64,000 nucleotides of DNA from CAJQQY01 sp045106765. Its GTDB lineage: Bacteria; Bacteroidota; Bacteroidia; Chitinophagales; Saprospiraceae. The translations under genes and the position numbers were made by a program. This document shows positions 1-8,649 of this stretch, piece by piece. Under the pieces are notes generated by a model, which worked only from the letters and a program-made list of their open reading frames with translations, ran no database searches and was not told the origin of the DNA. The stretch is from assembly GCA_045106765.1 (NCBI GenBank), contig JBGCFD010000146.1:1-64000 (forward strand). Reading direction: 5' to 3'. How positions within the stretch are numbered: the first letter of the stretch is position 1; each line of letters begins with the position of its first letter.

Positions 1-230
1 TAATCAATGCCTAGAGCAACTTCCAAGCGCCTGATTCAACATTTTGGTAAAGAGTTTCCCCTCTAAAATTTATTGGGTAAGGGATCTTATTTTCTACATG
101 TAAGTTTTGAAGTAGATTTAAAGCAAAACGTTATAAATAATGGAAAAACAAATGATTGATAAAGTTTTGAAAAAATACAAAGTTCGAAGAAAGGAAGCTT
201 TATCGAAAAATAAAGTAATATGAATTATAA
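1..230. other. left-edge gene-poor stretch with a possible 27-codon ORF
   Basis: No convincing gene is visible here. All three forward frames stop within the first 65 bases, so at most about ten residues of an upstream gene could end here. A short forward ORF, ATG at 140 to TGA at 221-223, would encode a 27-residue Lys-rich peptide starting MEKQMIDKVLKKYK. It ends only 8 bases before a strong terminator hairpin, which makes transcription on plus plausible. Whether the peptide is made cannot be told from sequence. Confidence 0.25.
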
Positions 231-268
231 AAAAAGGCTTTATTCTATTTTAGAATAAAGCCTTTTTT
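231..268. terminator. bidirectional intrinsic terminator
   Basis: A perfect 17-bp stem (231-247 pairs with 251-267) with a 3-base loop is flanked by an A-tract on the left and a T-tract on the right, so it can end transcription in both directions. It serves the minus-strand T9SS gene ending at 281 and any plus transcript arriving from the left edge. Confidence 0.85.
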
Positions 269-280
269 CATAATGAAAGA

Positions 281-1663
281 TTACTTAATTGTGATTTGAG
301 TAACTTTAGTTTTAGTATTTGATTCTAGGATTAAAAAATAATTCCCACTTATAATTCCTTGTAAATCAATACGTTGTATTTGATCAATATTTTTGAATTG
401 ATTTTCTAACAATACTTTCCCGTCCAAACTAATAATTTGTATTTGAACACTCTCCCTTTCTTTTTTATCATTAATTTTCACAAAAATATTTCCATCTGGA
501 ACTGGATTTGGGAAAACGTCCACATCCAATTCTTTTTTTGCAAATCTATTTTCGTCAACGTTAGTTGGGGAGTCGTTAATGTTTATTTTCAAAACATGAT
601 AATCTGTCAACCCACAATTCACCGCATCTTTTTCTTCAATTCTAAAAACTAGATAATATGGATTGAGGTAAACATGGTTATCAAATATTTTCCATTCAAA
701 ATTCGAATTAATTGGCCCGTTTGTAAAATCCGTAGGGACATTAAAAGTGGGTGGATTATCTAAAAGGAAAGGTTGTCCAATAGCCTTTACCAAAACTTCT
801 CCCATTTCAGGATCAACTCCTTCTACATCAAATTTCAAAGTATCGCCCACACTTAAAGTGACTTCATCAATTGGAACGTCTATTGTCGGTGCTTGATTTA
901 CTGCATCTTTAATTGGTATAGTAAAGTCACGAGTGACAATACTTATGATCTCTCCATTTCGATATTCTGAAATTTTAATTGTAATAGCGTAGTCACCTTC
1001 TAGTTGGGGCGTTGCCCATGTAACAGTTCCCAGTTCTGTATTAATGCTAAGAATATTATTGGGATCATTAGGAATTGGAATATTACTAGGAGGCATAAAA
1101 TTAGGAACTAATAAATCTACTCCTTGCAAAGGAATTCCGATTTCATAAACCAAACTATCTCCTTCCCAATCAATTGCGGCTGGGTTGTGTTGATATACTT
1201 GATTTAGATACCCCCAATCAGTTGGAGGATTTAAAAGCACAGGAGTATTATTATAAAAAGTAGAAACAACTATTTTAGTTTGAACGTGAAAAGGGACATT
1301 ATCAGAACTAGGGGGATTAACATTTAATATTCCACCATTTCTATTTGGGTCAGTCATAGAGATGGTGTAGGTTGCTTCTTCGGCATAGGTATGTTGCCAA
1401 GTGTATGTATTACATTTTATATCTTTCCCAAGAGAATAAAATGTATCTCTAACAATATATTCACAAATCCCATCTCCCCAACAAATTTCTAAACTATCTC
1501 TGTCTGCTGGAGAAGAAGATTCTTTGGTGTAGGTATGAATCATCGCTTCATAATTCAAATAAGAAAGTTGTTTTACCGTAATTTCTCCACCATAATTATG
1601 AGTAGCGTTGGCAAAATTGAGAATGGTAAAGGTGAAAAGTAAGCTAGTCAGGATCTTTTTCAT
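281..1663 (-). CDS. secreted protein with T9SS type A sorting domain
   Basis: The protein has 460 residues and starts with a signal peptide (MKKILTSLLFTFTILNF, cleavage near residue 20). The mature N-terminus HNYGGEI and the following SSPADRDSLEICWGDG stretch resemble surface proteins common in Saprospiria and Flavobacteriia. An Ig/cadherin-like region follows (about 255-360). The last 80 residues form a type A C-terminal sorting domain, with a VFPNPVPDG entry motif and the terminal GNYFLILE strand. It is therefore expected to cross the inner membrane by Sec and the outer membrane by the type IX system and to end up on the surface or outside. The binding target is not visible. It lies directly downstream of the MnmD gene, whose C-terminus resembles this sorting domain. 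Confidence 0.8.
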   Translation of the reverse strand: MKKILTSLLFTFTILNFANATHNYGGEITVKQLSYLNYEAMIHTYTKESSSPADRDSLEICWGDGICEYIVRDTFYSLGKDIKCNTYTWQHTYAEEATYTISMTDPNRNGGILNVNPPSSDNVPFHVQTKIVVSTFYNNTPVLLNPPTDWGYLNQVYQHNPAAIDWEGDSLVYEIGIPLQGVDLLVPNFMPPSNIPIPNDPNNILSINTELGTVTWATPQLEGDYAITIKISEYRNGEIISIVTRDFTIPIKDAVNQAPTIDVPIDEVTLSVGDTLKFDVEGVDPEMGEVLVKAIGQPFLLDNPPTFNVPTDFTNGPINSNFEWKIFDNHVYLNPYYLVFRIEEKDAVNCGLTDYHVLKININDSPTNVDENRFAKKELDVDVFPNPVPDGNIFVKINDKKERESVQIQIISLDGKVLLENQFKNIDQIQRIDLQGIISGNYFLILESNTKTKVTQITIK

Positions 1664-1756
1664 AGATAATTTTTTTGAAGGTGAAATAGAAATAAAGTCA
1701 TAAAAAGTTTATTACTTTTTATGACGAGAAAATGTATAAAAAAGGTTGTAAGAAAT

Positions 1757-2761
1757 TTAAATTTTAGAAATCAAAGAAGTTTTGATATGATCTCCAAATT
1801 TGATAGCTACAAAATAATTTCCTTTATTAATCGCTTGAATATCAATATTTTGTGGCGTTGAGGTAACAGGAATATTTTTATCCAATAAAGTATTTCCGTC
1901 AATGCCTAGAATTTTGATATTAGCGGTTTTTCCAGTTTTATTAGTATTAAATTTTATAGATAAGCAATCATTGGAAATTTCTTCTTGGATAATTTCGATG
2001 GGTTCTTTTTCAATTTGCTTTACTTCTTCTTTTGAAAAAATATCAACATCGATAAAACCTTCTTTCGAGTTATCTCCTTCAATTTCAATTTTAGGAAGTT
2101 CCATTTTTACAGCTCTAGTCATTTCCCTTTTCCCAGGAGGTCCTGGCAATGCTTCGATGGTAAAACCTACTTTTTTTAGTCCTCTTTTTACAGAACCTTT
2201 AGCGCAATAAGTGGTGAGTACTCCATCTGTTTTTAACGCATTATACATCTTTTGCAGGATAGGTTCTTCCCATAATTCAGGTTGTGAACCAGGTCCAAAA
2301 GCATCAAAGTAGATTAAATCAAATTGATTTTTAAAATCAATATCTTCAATCATCATCTTCATTTTGGTCAATTGAAAATGATTGTCCAAAGCATGTTGAA
2401 CTTCCCAGTCCAATTCATGAATCTTTTGAAAAACACTTTCATCTTCTTTCAAAATTTCTGAAAAATTAAATTCATTGATAGTATCTAAGGAAAGTGGATA
2501 AGCTTCCACACCAGTATAATTGATGTCCACCTTATGTTTTTTTGACTCTAAAAAAGTCATAAAAGCATTTAAGCCAGTTCCAAAACCAATACCAAGGATA
2601 GAAAGTGGAGCGGTAGGAATTTTGTGCTGAAAACCTGCATTGATAAAAACATGCTGAGTTTCTTGAACTGCACCATATTTAGAATGGTAACTCACTCCAT
2701 GTTTTTGAGAGAACAAGGAGTGAGATCCATCTTCAGTTATAATTAGTTGATTGTCAGGCAT
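1757..2761 (-). CDS. mnmD: tRNA U34 methyltransferase MnmD with sorting-domain-like tail
   Basis: Residues 1-220 form the single-domain MnmC1/MnmD methyltransferase that methylates 5-aminomethyl-(2-thio)uridine at the tRNA wobble position. The SAM loop GIGFGTGLNAF (57-67), the signature DAFGPGSQPELW (153-164) and the LPGPPGKREMTRA segment (205-217) are all present. The family normally stops soon after this. Here about 115 residues follow: an acidic linker, then a beta-rich module (266-334, ending DGNTLL...GNYFVAIKF...SLISK) that resembles the type A sorting domain of the neighbouring gene. There is no signal peptide, so export is not expected. The start codon directly abuts the stop of the bacilliredoxin gene upstream, which indicates an operon. 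The catalytic domain is certain; the meaning of the tail is not. Confidence 0.85.
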   Translation of the reverse strand: MPDNQLIITEDGSHSLFSQKHGVSYHSKYGAVQETQHVFINAGFQHKIPTAPLSILGIGFGTGLNAFMTFLESKKHKVDINYTGVEAYPLSLDTINEFNFSEILKEDESVFQKIHELDWEVQHALDNHFQLTKMKMMIEDIDFKNQFDLIYFDAFGPGSQPELWEEPILQKMYNALKTDGVLTTYCAKGSVKRGLKKVGFTIEALPGPPGKREMTRAVKMELPKIEIEGDNSKEGFIDVDIFSKEEVKQIEKEPIEIIQEEISNDCLSIKFNTNKTGKTANIKILGIDGNTLLDKNIPVTSTPQNIDIQAINKGNYFVAIKFGDHIKTSLISKI

Positions 2762-3100
2762 TTAAGCAGGAAGGCATTCTTTTAATTCATCTACTGTAAT
2801 GTCCAAATGAGATTCATCATAAACTACTTCACCATCTTTTATCAAGATGATTTGTGGAGATTCATGATATACAGAAAGTTCTTCTGAAATATAATTAGAA
2901 ATATCTCGATGAGCGATTAAATCTAAAAAGTATGCTTCAATTTGTTTTTCCGAAATATCCCAATCCCCTTCGAGTCGGAATTTTGCCATCGAACTAATAG
3001 AACATCTTGTACTATGTTTAAAAATTATACAAGGAATTTCTTTTGATCGTTCGACGATTTGGTTAACCTGATCAACAGATTCTATAGGAATCCAATTCAT
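2762..3100 (-). CDS. ytxJ: YtxJ-type monothiol bacilliredoxin
   Basis: This 112-residue thioredoxin-fold protein matches the YtxJ/BrxC family, which removes bacillithiol from protein cysteines in bacillithiol-using bacteria, including many Bacteroidota. The active-site stretch is KHSTRCSISS with Cys33, and the cis-Pro segment ESPQIILIKDGEVVYDESH matches the family. It is cytosolic, with no signal peptide. It sits without spacing between the small lipoprotein gene and mnmD, so the three are probably co-transcribed. If the assignment is right, the organism should have bacillithiol synthesis genes elsewhere. Confidence 0.85.
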   Translation of the reverse strand: MNWIPIESVDQVNQIVERSKEIPCIIFKHSTRCSISSMAKFRLEGDWDISEKQIEAYFLDLIAHRDISNYISEELSVYHESPQIILIKDGEVVYDESHLDITVDELKECLPA

Positions 3101-3277
3101 TTATTTCAATATTTTTTTAGCTACGGCTGGAACGGTTACTTTTGCAGCCTTTACAACAGTTTTGCTAATAGAAAAGTCGCTTGGGCATCCTACACCTCTA
3201 TTACAAGAAGTCATAGAGATTAATGCAAATAAACAGATCGCGACAGGGAGGAATTTTTTGAGTTTTACCGATTTCAT
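3101..3277 (-). CDS. small lipoprotein of unknown function
   Basis: From the ATG at 3277 this is a 58-residue protein with a Lys-rich start, a hydrophobic segment and a lipobox (LISMTSC), followed by about 30 residues containing a VGCPSDFS motif and a Val/Ala/Lys-rich tail. A longer reading from a GTG at 3310 is unlikely because that codon overlaps a good -7 promoter box (3310-3317). The function is unknown. It is the first gene of an operon with ytxJ and mnmD. Confidence 0.65.
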   Translation of the reverse strand: MKSVKLKKFLPVAICLFALISMTSCNRGVGCPSDFSISKTVVKAAKVTVPAVAKKILK

Positions 3278-3309
3278 TTTAATTGTTTTAGATATGTTAT
3301 AAGGTAACA

Positions 3310-3317
3310 CAAAGTTA
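3310..3317 (-). promoter_or_regulatory. Bacteroidota -7 box for the lipoprotein-ytxJ-mnmD operon
   Basis: Read on minus, the sequence is TAACTTTG, an exact match to the Bacteroidota -7 consensus TAnnTTTG. It lies 33 bases before the ATG at 3277. No clear -33 TTG is visible at the usual spacing. The box supports the downstream ATG as the true start. Confidence 0.55.
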
Positions 3318-3424
3318 TAAAATATATAAGATTCTAAATCACATATTGTTCATTAACGTAAATAAATTTGTCAATATTATGCGATATTTGTCGGCTTTAA
3401 CGGCTTTTTTAACAAAAACACTCA

Positions 3425-4786
3425 ATGCGAATACATTTAATAGCCATCGGAGGTGCTGCAATGCATAATCTTGCTATAGCACTTAATTACAATCATCATA
3501 CCGTAACAGGTTCTGATGATGAAATTTACACTCCCTCTAAAGAGAGACTTCAAAAACATGGTTTGCTGCCTGAGACGATGGGGTGGAACCCTGATCGGAT
3601 TACTTCAGATATTGAAATAATCATCTTAGGAATGCATGCTCGCAAAAACAATCCTGAGTTAAAAAAAGCTATGAAACTAGGATTGAAAATTTATTCTTAT
3701 CCTGAATTCCTTTTCCAACATGCCAAAGATAAAAAACGAGTGGTGATCGCAGGAAGTCATGGAAAAACGACGACCACGTCCATAATACTTCATGTGTTGA
3801 AAAGTAACAAAATTGATTTTGATTACTTGGTGGGTGCTCAGATTGAAGGATTTGATTCGATGGTTCGGTTATCAGATGCACCGTTGATGGTGGTGGAAGG
3901 GGATGAATATTTGTCTTCCCCAATTGATCGGCGACCTAAAATATTACATTACAAACCTCATGTGACTGTAATTACTGGAATTGCTTGGGATCATATTAAT
4001 GTATTTCCAACTTTCGAAAACTATAAATCTCAATTTGCAAAATATATCAAAACTATCGAAAAAGATGGCACTTTGTTTTATTATAAAAATGATGAGCATG
4101 TCAATGAAATTTTAGGGAAAATTAAAAAACCAACTTTTGAAATGGAAGCTTATGAAGCATTCGAGTCAACTTTAAAGGATGGAAAATCTATTATCTTAAA
4201 TGAAAAAAGAAAACCTATTTCCCTTAAAATATTTGGAAAACATAATTTAGAAAACCTGCGGGCTGCATATTTGGTTTGCAAAAAAGTAGGAGTGACCGAT
4301 GCTCAATTTTTTAAAACAATCAAGACCTTTAAGGGAGCAGCGAAACGATTACAACTTTTACATAAAACCAAAACATGCCATGCGTTTTTAGATTTTGCTC
4401 ATGCTCCGAGTAAAGTTGAGGCGACAATTAAAGCTTTGAAAGCACAACATCCAAAACGAAAATTAATAGCTTGTCTGGAGTTACATACTTTTTCTAGTTT
4501 AAATAAAAATTTTCTAACAGAGTATGCACGTACAATGAATGCTGCTGATAAAGCAATTGTTTATTTTAGCGAACATACTTTGGAAATGAAAAAATTACCT
4601 CCAATTTTAACAGATGAAGTAAGAGGTGCTTTTGATCATCCAAACATGGAAGTGGTGACTGATAATTCAAAAGTACTTTCGATTTTGAAAAGATTTAAAT
4701 GGGAAAATAAGAATTTGGCAATGATGACTTCAGGGAATTTTGGTGGACTTGATTTGAAAAAAGAAGCGAAAAAGTTGATTGGTTGA
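3425..4786 (+). CDS. mpl: Mur ligase family protein, Mpl-type
   Basis: The protein has 453 residues and Mur-ligase architecture: an N-terminal Rossmann domain (RIHLIAIGGAAMHNLA), an ATP-binding loop GSHGKTTTT (110-118), the central domain (VVEGDEYLSS, GIAWDHINVF) and the C-terminal domain (DFAHAPSKVEATIKAL). It is closest to Mpl, which links recycled L-Ala-gamma-D-Glu-mesoDAP tripeptide to UDP-MurNAc in cytosolic peptidoglycan recycling. MurC is the main alternative, but the start and length fit Mpl better. It is transcribed alone, divergent from the lipoprotein operon and convergent with the AGCS symporter gene. Confidence 0.75.
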   Translation: MRIHLIAIGGAAMHNLAIALNYNHHTVTGSDDEIYTPSKERLQKHGLLPETMGWNPDRITSDIEIIILGMHARKNNPELKKAMKLGLKIYSYPEFLFQHAKDKKRVVIAGSHGKTTTTSIILHVLKSNKIDFDYLVGAQIEGFDSMVRLSDAPLMVVEGDEYLSSPIDRRPKILHYKPHVTVITGIAWDHINVFPTFENYKSQFAKYIKTIEKDGTLFYYKNDEHVNEILGKIKKPTFEMEAYEAFESTLKDGKSIILNEKRKPISLKIFGKHNLENLRAAYLVCKKVGVTDAQFFKTIKTFKGAAKRLQLLHKTKTCHAFLDFAHAPSKVEATIKALKAQHPKRKLIACLELHTFSSLNKNFLTEYARTMNAADKAIVYFSEHTLEMKKLPPILTDEVRGAFDHPNMEVVTDNSKVLSILKRFKWENKNLAMMTSGNFGGLDLKKEAKKLIG

Positions 4787-4788
4787 TC

Positions 4789-4874
4789 AGTAAATCAGTT
4801 GAATAGTTTATCAGATAATTAGGGTACAATCTTGGGAGTACTTGATTACCGATAAACTATTCAACTGATTTACT
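4789..4874. repeat. 24-bp perfect inverted repeat between convergent genes
   Basis: Positions 4789-4812 pair perfectly with 4851-4874 around a 38-base loop. It starts 2 bases after the Mpl stop and its right arm ends inside the last codon of the convergent AGCS symporter gene. There is no clear T-tract. It may act as a bidirectional terminator or RNA end-protecting hairpin. Confidence 0.85.
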
Positions 4875-6336
4875 AAATTTTATCAAAATATTTTTTCGCC
4901 TCCTTCATCACTCGTGGAGCCATAAGAATTGTCGCTGTCATCGTTGGTATGGCCATCAAAGCAAAACTTCCATCAATCAAATTTAGCATTGAACTCAAAG
5001 GATAAGTTGCTCCAACGATAATACTTGCAATGTAGAAATAATTATAAAAATGTTTGTTCTTCGTTCCAACTAGAAAGCCCATGCATTTTGACCCATAGTA
5101 GGAATATGAAAACAAAGAGGAAATACTAAAAACTGCTACACACAAGAGTAAAAGATAATTTCCAAAAACAGGAAATGAATTACTAAAAGCAGTTGCGGTC
5201 AAACTCACTCCATTGGCTGCCGAAGTTTGCCAAACTCCTGTAACTAAAATTGCTAAAGCAGTCAAAGTACAAACGATCAAAGTATCAATTGCTGGTCCTA
5301 ACATGGCTACTAAACCTTCTCGAACTGGTTCATTTGTTTTGGCTGCACCATGTGCCATTGGAGCAGTTCCGATTCCCGCTTCATTCGAAAAAGCTCCTCG
5401 TCGAATTCCTAATAATATTAACCCACCTAGCATTCCTCCTAGAAATGGTTGAGCATCTTCATTTCCACTCGCTGCGGCTTCGCTATAATTAAAGGCAGAA
5501 AAAGCATCAGTAAAAATCATTGTAAAGTATTTTGGTACTTCTTCATAATTTAATAACAATATACACACGACTGAAATAAAATAGAGTAAAACCATTGATG
5601 GAACCAATCTTGCGGAAAGTTGACTGATTCTTTTTAAGCCTCCTAGAATCACGATAGAAGTAACAACTGCCAATGAAATTCCAATCATTAAATTTACATT
5701 AAAAGTAACTTCAACACCATTTGGTTTTAATAAAATATCCCCAATAGCTTGAGTTAACTGATTGACATTAAAAACTGGCAATGCTCCTAACAAACCTGCT
5801 AAACTGAAAAAAACTGCTAAAGGTTTCCAGTTTTGACCTAAGCCTTCTATTATAAAATACATCGGGCCACCTTCCACGTTTTTAATTTTCTTCCCTTCTA
5901 TACTTTCGTCTAAAATATCTTCTGAGTTGGAATTTAGAATAATTGAATCTGGAGCACCAGGTTCTTTTCCACGATACATAATTGCCAAAGTAGAAGTGAA
6001 AAACTTGGTACTCATTCCAATGATCCCACTTATCCACATCCAAAAAATTGCTCCTGGACCACCTATAGAAATGGCAACTGCGACTCCCGCAATATTTCCC
6101 ATTCCAATAGTTGCGGAGAGTGCGGTGGTGAGGGCTTGGAAATGACTGATTTGACCTGGATCATCAGGATCATCATACTTTCCACGAAGTACTTGAATGG
6201 CATGGAACAGATATCGAAAGGGTAAAAACTTACTATAAATTAAAAGTCCTAATCCTCCACCAATAAGTAAAAATAATAGAGGCAACCCCCAAACGAAGGA
6301 AGCAAATTCAGCTAAAAATTTATCGATCAATTCCAT
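4873..6336 (-). CDS. alanine/glycine:cation symporter (AGCS family)
   Basis: This 487-residue polytopic inner-membrane protein matches the sodium-coupled alanine/glycine symporter family (TC 2.A.25). Diagnostic segments are ALSATIGMGNIAGVAVA, GGPGAIFWMWISGIIGM, GGPMYFIIEGLG and RRGAFSNEAGIGTAPMAHGAA. Length and about ten hydrophobic segments fit the family. It probably imports Ala or Gly with Na+. It is a single gene with a -7 promoter box just upstream (6356-6363). Confidence 0.9.
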   Translation of the reverse strand: MELIDKFLAEFASFVWGLPLLFLLIGGGLGLLIYSKFLPFRYLFHAIQVLRGKYDDPDDPGQISHFQALTTALSATIGMGNIAGVAVAISIGGPGAIFWMWISGIIGMSTKFFTSTLAIMYRGKEPGAPDSIILNSNSEDILDESIEGKKIKNVEGGPMYFIIEGLGQNWKPLAVFFSLAGLLGALPVFNVNQLTQAIGDILLKPNGVEVTFNVNLMIGISLAVVTSIVILGGLKRISQLSARLVPSMVLLYFISVVCILLLNYEEVPKYFTMIFTDAFSAFNYSEAAASGNEDAQPFLGGMLGGLILLGIRRGAFSNEAGIGTAPMAHGAAKTNEPVREGLVAMLGPAIDTLIVCTLTALAILVTGVWQTSAANGVSLTATAFSNSFPVFGNYLLLLCVAVFSISSLFSYSYYGSKCMGFLVGTKNKHFYNYFYIASIIVGATYPLSSMLNLIDGSFALMAIPTMTATILMAPRVMKEAKKYFDKI

Positions 6337-6355
6337 AAGCTCGTTTTGTTTTTCT

Positions 6356-6363
6356 CAAACATA
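6356..6363 (-). promoter_or_regulatory. -7 promoter box for the AGCS symporter
   Basis: Read on minus the sequence is TATGTTTG, an exact TAnnTTTG match, 20 bases upstream of the ATG. This would give a very short leader. No -33 element was recognised. Confidence 0.45.
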
Positions 6364-6547
6364 CGGAAATAATGGTTAAGTGTGAATGGGGAATGATTAA
6401 TTTCCTAGGAGCGGTTTTATAACAAAACATTTACATTTTATTTGTTGAGAATTTTTGCATTAAATGATTTTTATTATTTTGTGAACATCTTGTTTTTAAA
6501 ACAAAATTGGAGCATTAAATTTTTTAATTTTTCACAACAAAAAAAAT

Positions 6548-8575
6548 ATGAAAAACACGTTAACATTATTCCTTCTTTTAATTTTTCAAATATTTGGCTT
6601 TGCCCAAGTTCAAACTTATGATTTTGGAAGAACTTATACGGATTCATTACCTCAAGAATTCAAATTAGATGTTTCTCAAATTCGAAATAGAATTGTAGGA
6701 ACGATTCCTGAAAATTTTAAAGAAAAAGAATATCAACGACGAGCAGGATTTATGTTTTCAGATCAAAATGCATTATTCGTTTCAAATTTAATGTCAACTG
6801 GAGATGTCTATAGTGACTGGATGGCTTTCGAAAAATATTTAAATAATATTTTTGATGAAGTGATTCCAGATGATTTTGCGGACAAAGAAGCCGTTCATAT
6901 TTATTTACTTAAAAATGGTGGATTCAATGCATTTATGACTGCCTCTGGAATTTCATGTGTGAATATTGGCGTTTTTGCAGACATTGATGATGAAGCAACT
7001 TTAGCTGGAATTTTAGCACATGAGTTGGCACATTTTTATTTGCAACATGGTGTCAAGCGATTTATTAAATCAGAGAAAGGAGAATTTAGAAGAGGCATTT
7101 TCGGAGGGAATAAATCGAGCAGCCAATTTTCCATTGCAAATGAAGCACAAGCAGATTCTCTTGCGATGATTTGGATGGAAAAATCTGGATATGCTGTCGA
7201 TGCTATGATTAAGGCATTTACGATTATGAAAGAAAGACAAGATCGAGCATTAGGATTGTATAAAGATATTTGGGAATTTAAAGCTACGACTCACCCTTTG
7301 CCTACTTCCCGTTTGGAAGAGTTAAATAAGTTTGATGGGAAACGTGATGGAGCATATTTTTTAGTAAGTGAATCTCAGTTTAATGTTTTTAAGAAAAAAG
7401 CGAAACCTGAAATTCTGAAACATTTGCTCGAAGGATTCAACTACAATGCTTGCATCGAATGGGCTTATAAATTTCATTTGGAAGAAAGTAATAATGCAGC
7501 GTATTTATACTATTTGATGGAAGCGATTCGTCGAAGTTGCTATTTGCGACCTGAATTATGGAGTGAGAATTTTATCACACATCGTTATTTTGAAGTGGTG
7601 GAAGACTCAGCAGATAAACGTGAAAAAAAGAAAGTAGAAAATCATTTATTTGAAAAATCTCCCAAAGATTATTTAGGACTTTCACTAGAAGAAATCAAAA
7701 AAATGGAAGGAGCATTTTATTTTGAAGAAGAAGTAAAGTTTGTGACCAATGAACAAGCATTTGATTTCTTTTTTCGAGTCAGCCAATTATTTAATGAACC
7801 TGAATGTGTTTTGTCTAATGCTTTAAGTATCACAAAAGATGATAAAATAAGGGCACAAGAACTAGAAAAATATTTAGGATATAAAGATATTAAATATCGT
7901 TCGTTTGCAAAAGCATTGTTAGAAGGAAACATTTCAAAAAGTCTAGCAGAGAAAAAAATGATTGTTTGGAGTAATCTTCAAACAACTATTCGGCAAGGGA
8001 AAGAAGATATTCCTATCCGAAAAGAAGATTGGAACGCACCAAATAATTTGTCATTATTATTCGATACGATTATGATGGAATTTCCAGAAGCTGACGGAGT
8101 TTTTCTTCCTGATTGGGTGGATAACCGATTGAATGATTATAAACTTTTAAATGAACTAGAAACATTTTCATTTCAATCAACAGTCTCCAAAGGTCAAAGA
8201 ACGGAGTTGCATATTTTAGATCCAAGATATTGGGACGCCCTTCGGAAATTTGGTGTCAACGAAATTGAATTTATTAATTGTAGATATTATGAATCTCGAA
8301 AAGGAGAAAAAACAGAAGCGGCTTACAAAGAAATAATCGCTAAAGATTATTTAGATATTTTTAATGAGAAAAAGCGGACCAAATATTTTGAAGTTTTTGT
8401 CACAGCAATACGTTCTGTCGAAGATGGCGCAATGAAAGTGAAATTCTACGGAGGTGATAATAAGCTGAATTTTAAAAAACAAGCTCGTCCACAAATTATC
8501 AGTCTACTCAAAAAAAGAATTAAAGAAATGGAAGAGGAAGCCAAAAAAACGGATCGACGATTTAGGAAAAACTAA
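6548..8575 (+). CDS. secreted M48 family metalloprotease
   Basis: The 675-residue protein has a signal peptide (cleaved near FGFAQ, residue 20) and an M48-type zinc protease domain. The HELAH site is at 158-162, followed by the third-ligand region ANEAQADSLAM (Glu199, Asp203) and THPLPTSRLEEL, as in BepA/Oma1-like peptidases. The remaining 400 or so residues are an uncharacterised helical and alpha/beta region, much longer than in E. coli BepA, though it may hold TPR-like helices. It is expected in the periplasm, perhaps in outer-membrane protein quality control. It is monocistronic and convergent with the TlpA gene. Confidence 0.8.
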   Translation: MKNTLTLFLLLIFQIFGFAQVQTYDFGRTYTDSLPQEFKLDVSQIRNRIVGTIPENFKEKEYQRRAGFMFSDQNALFVSNLMSTGDVYSDWMAFEKYLNNIFDEVIPDDFADKEAVHIYLLKNGGFNAFMTASGISCVNIGVFADIDDEATLAGILAHELAHFYLQHGVKRFIKSEKGEFRRGIFGGNKSSSQFSIANEAQADSLAMIWMEKSGYAVDAMIKAFTIMKERQDRALGLYKDIWEFKATTHPLPTSRLEELNKFDGKRDGAYFLVSESQFNVFKKKAKPEILKHLLEGFNYNACIEWAYKFHLEESNNAAYLYYLMEAIRRSCYLRPELWSENFITHRYFEVVEDSADKREKKKVENHLFEKSPKDYLGLSLEEIKKMEGAFYFEEEVKFVTNEQAFDFFFRVSQLFNEPECVLSNALSITKDDKIRAQELEKYLGYKDIKYRSFAKALLEGNISKSLAEKKMIVWSNLQTTIRQGKEDIPIRKEDWNAPNNLSLLFDTIMMEFPEADGVFLPDWVDNRLNDYKLLNELETFSFQSTVSKGQRTELHILDPRYWDALRKFGVNEIEFINCRYYESRKGEKTEAAYKEIIAKDYLDIFNEKKRTKYFEVFVTAIRSVEDGAMKVKFYGGDNKLNFKKQARPQIISLLKKRIKEMEEEAKKTDRRFRKN

Positions 8576-8581
8576 TTTTTT

Positions 8582-8645
8582 TAATGGTTAATGGTTAATT
8601 TCCCACAGGTAGTTTTTACTCAGAGAAATTAACCATTAACCATTA
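8582..8645. repeat. 20-bp perfect inverted repeat between convergent genes
   Basis: Positions 8582-8601 pair perfectly with 8626-8645 around a 24-base loop. Each arm contains the doubled word TTAATGG. It fills almost the whole gap between the M48 gene and the convergent TlpA-type gene and probably terminates or protects both transcripts. Confidence 0.85.
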
Positions 8646-8649
8646 TTAT

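Noticed and set aside
437..652. Plus-strand ORF inside the T9SS type A gene
   Set aside because: It is a shadow frame of AT-rich coding sequence, with a Phe/Ile-rich translation and no domain.
3278..3310. GTG start for the small lipoprotein
   Set aside because: It overlaps the -7 promoter box, and the ATG at 3277 gives a standard lipoprotein signal.
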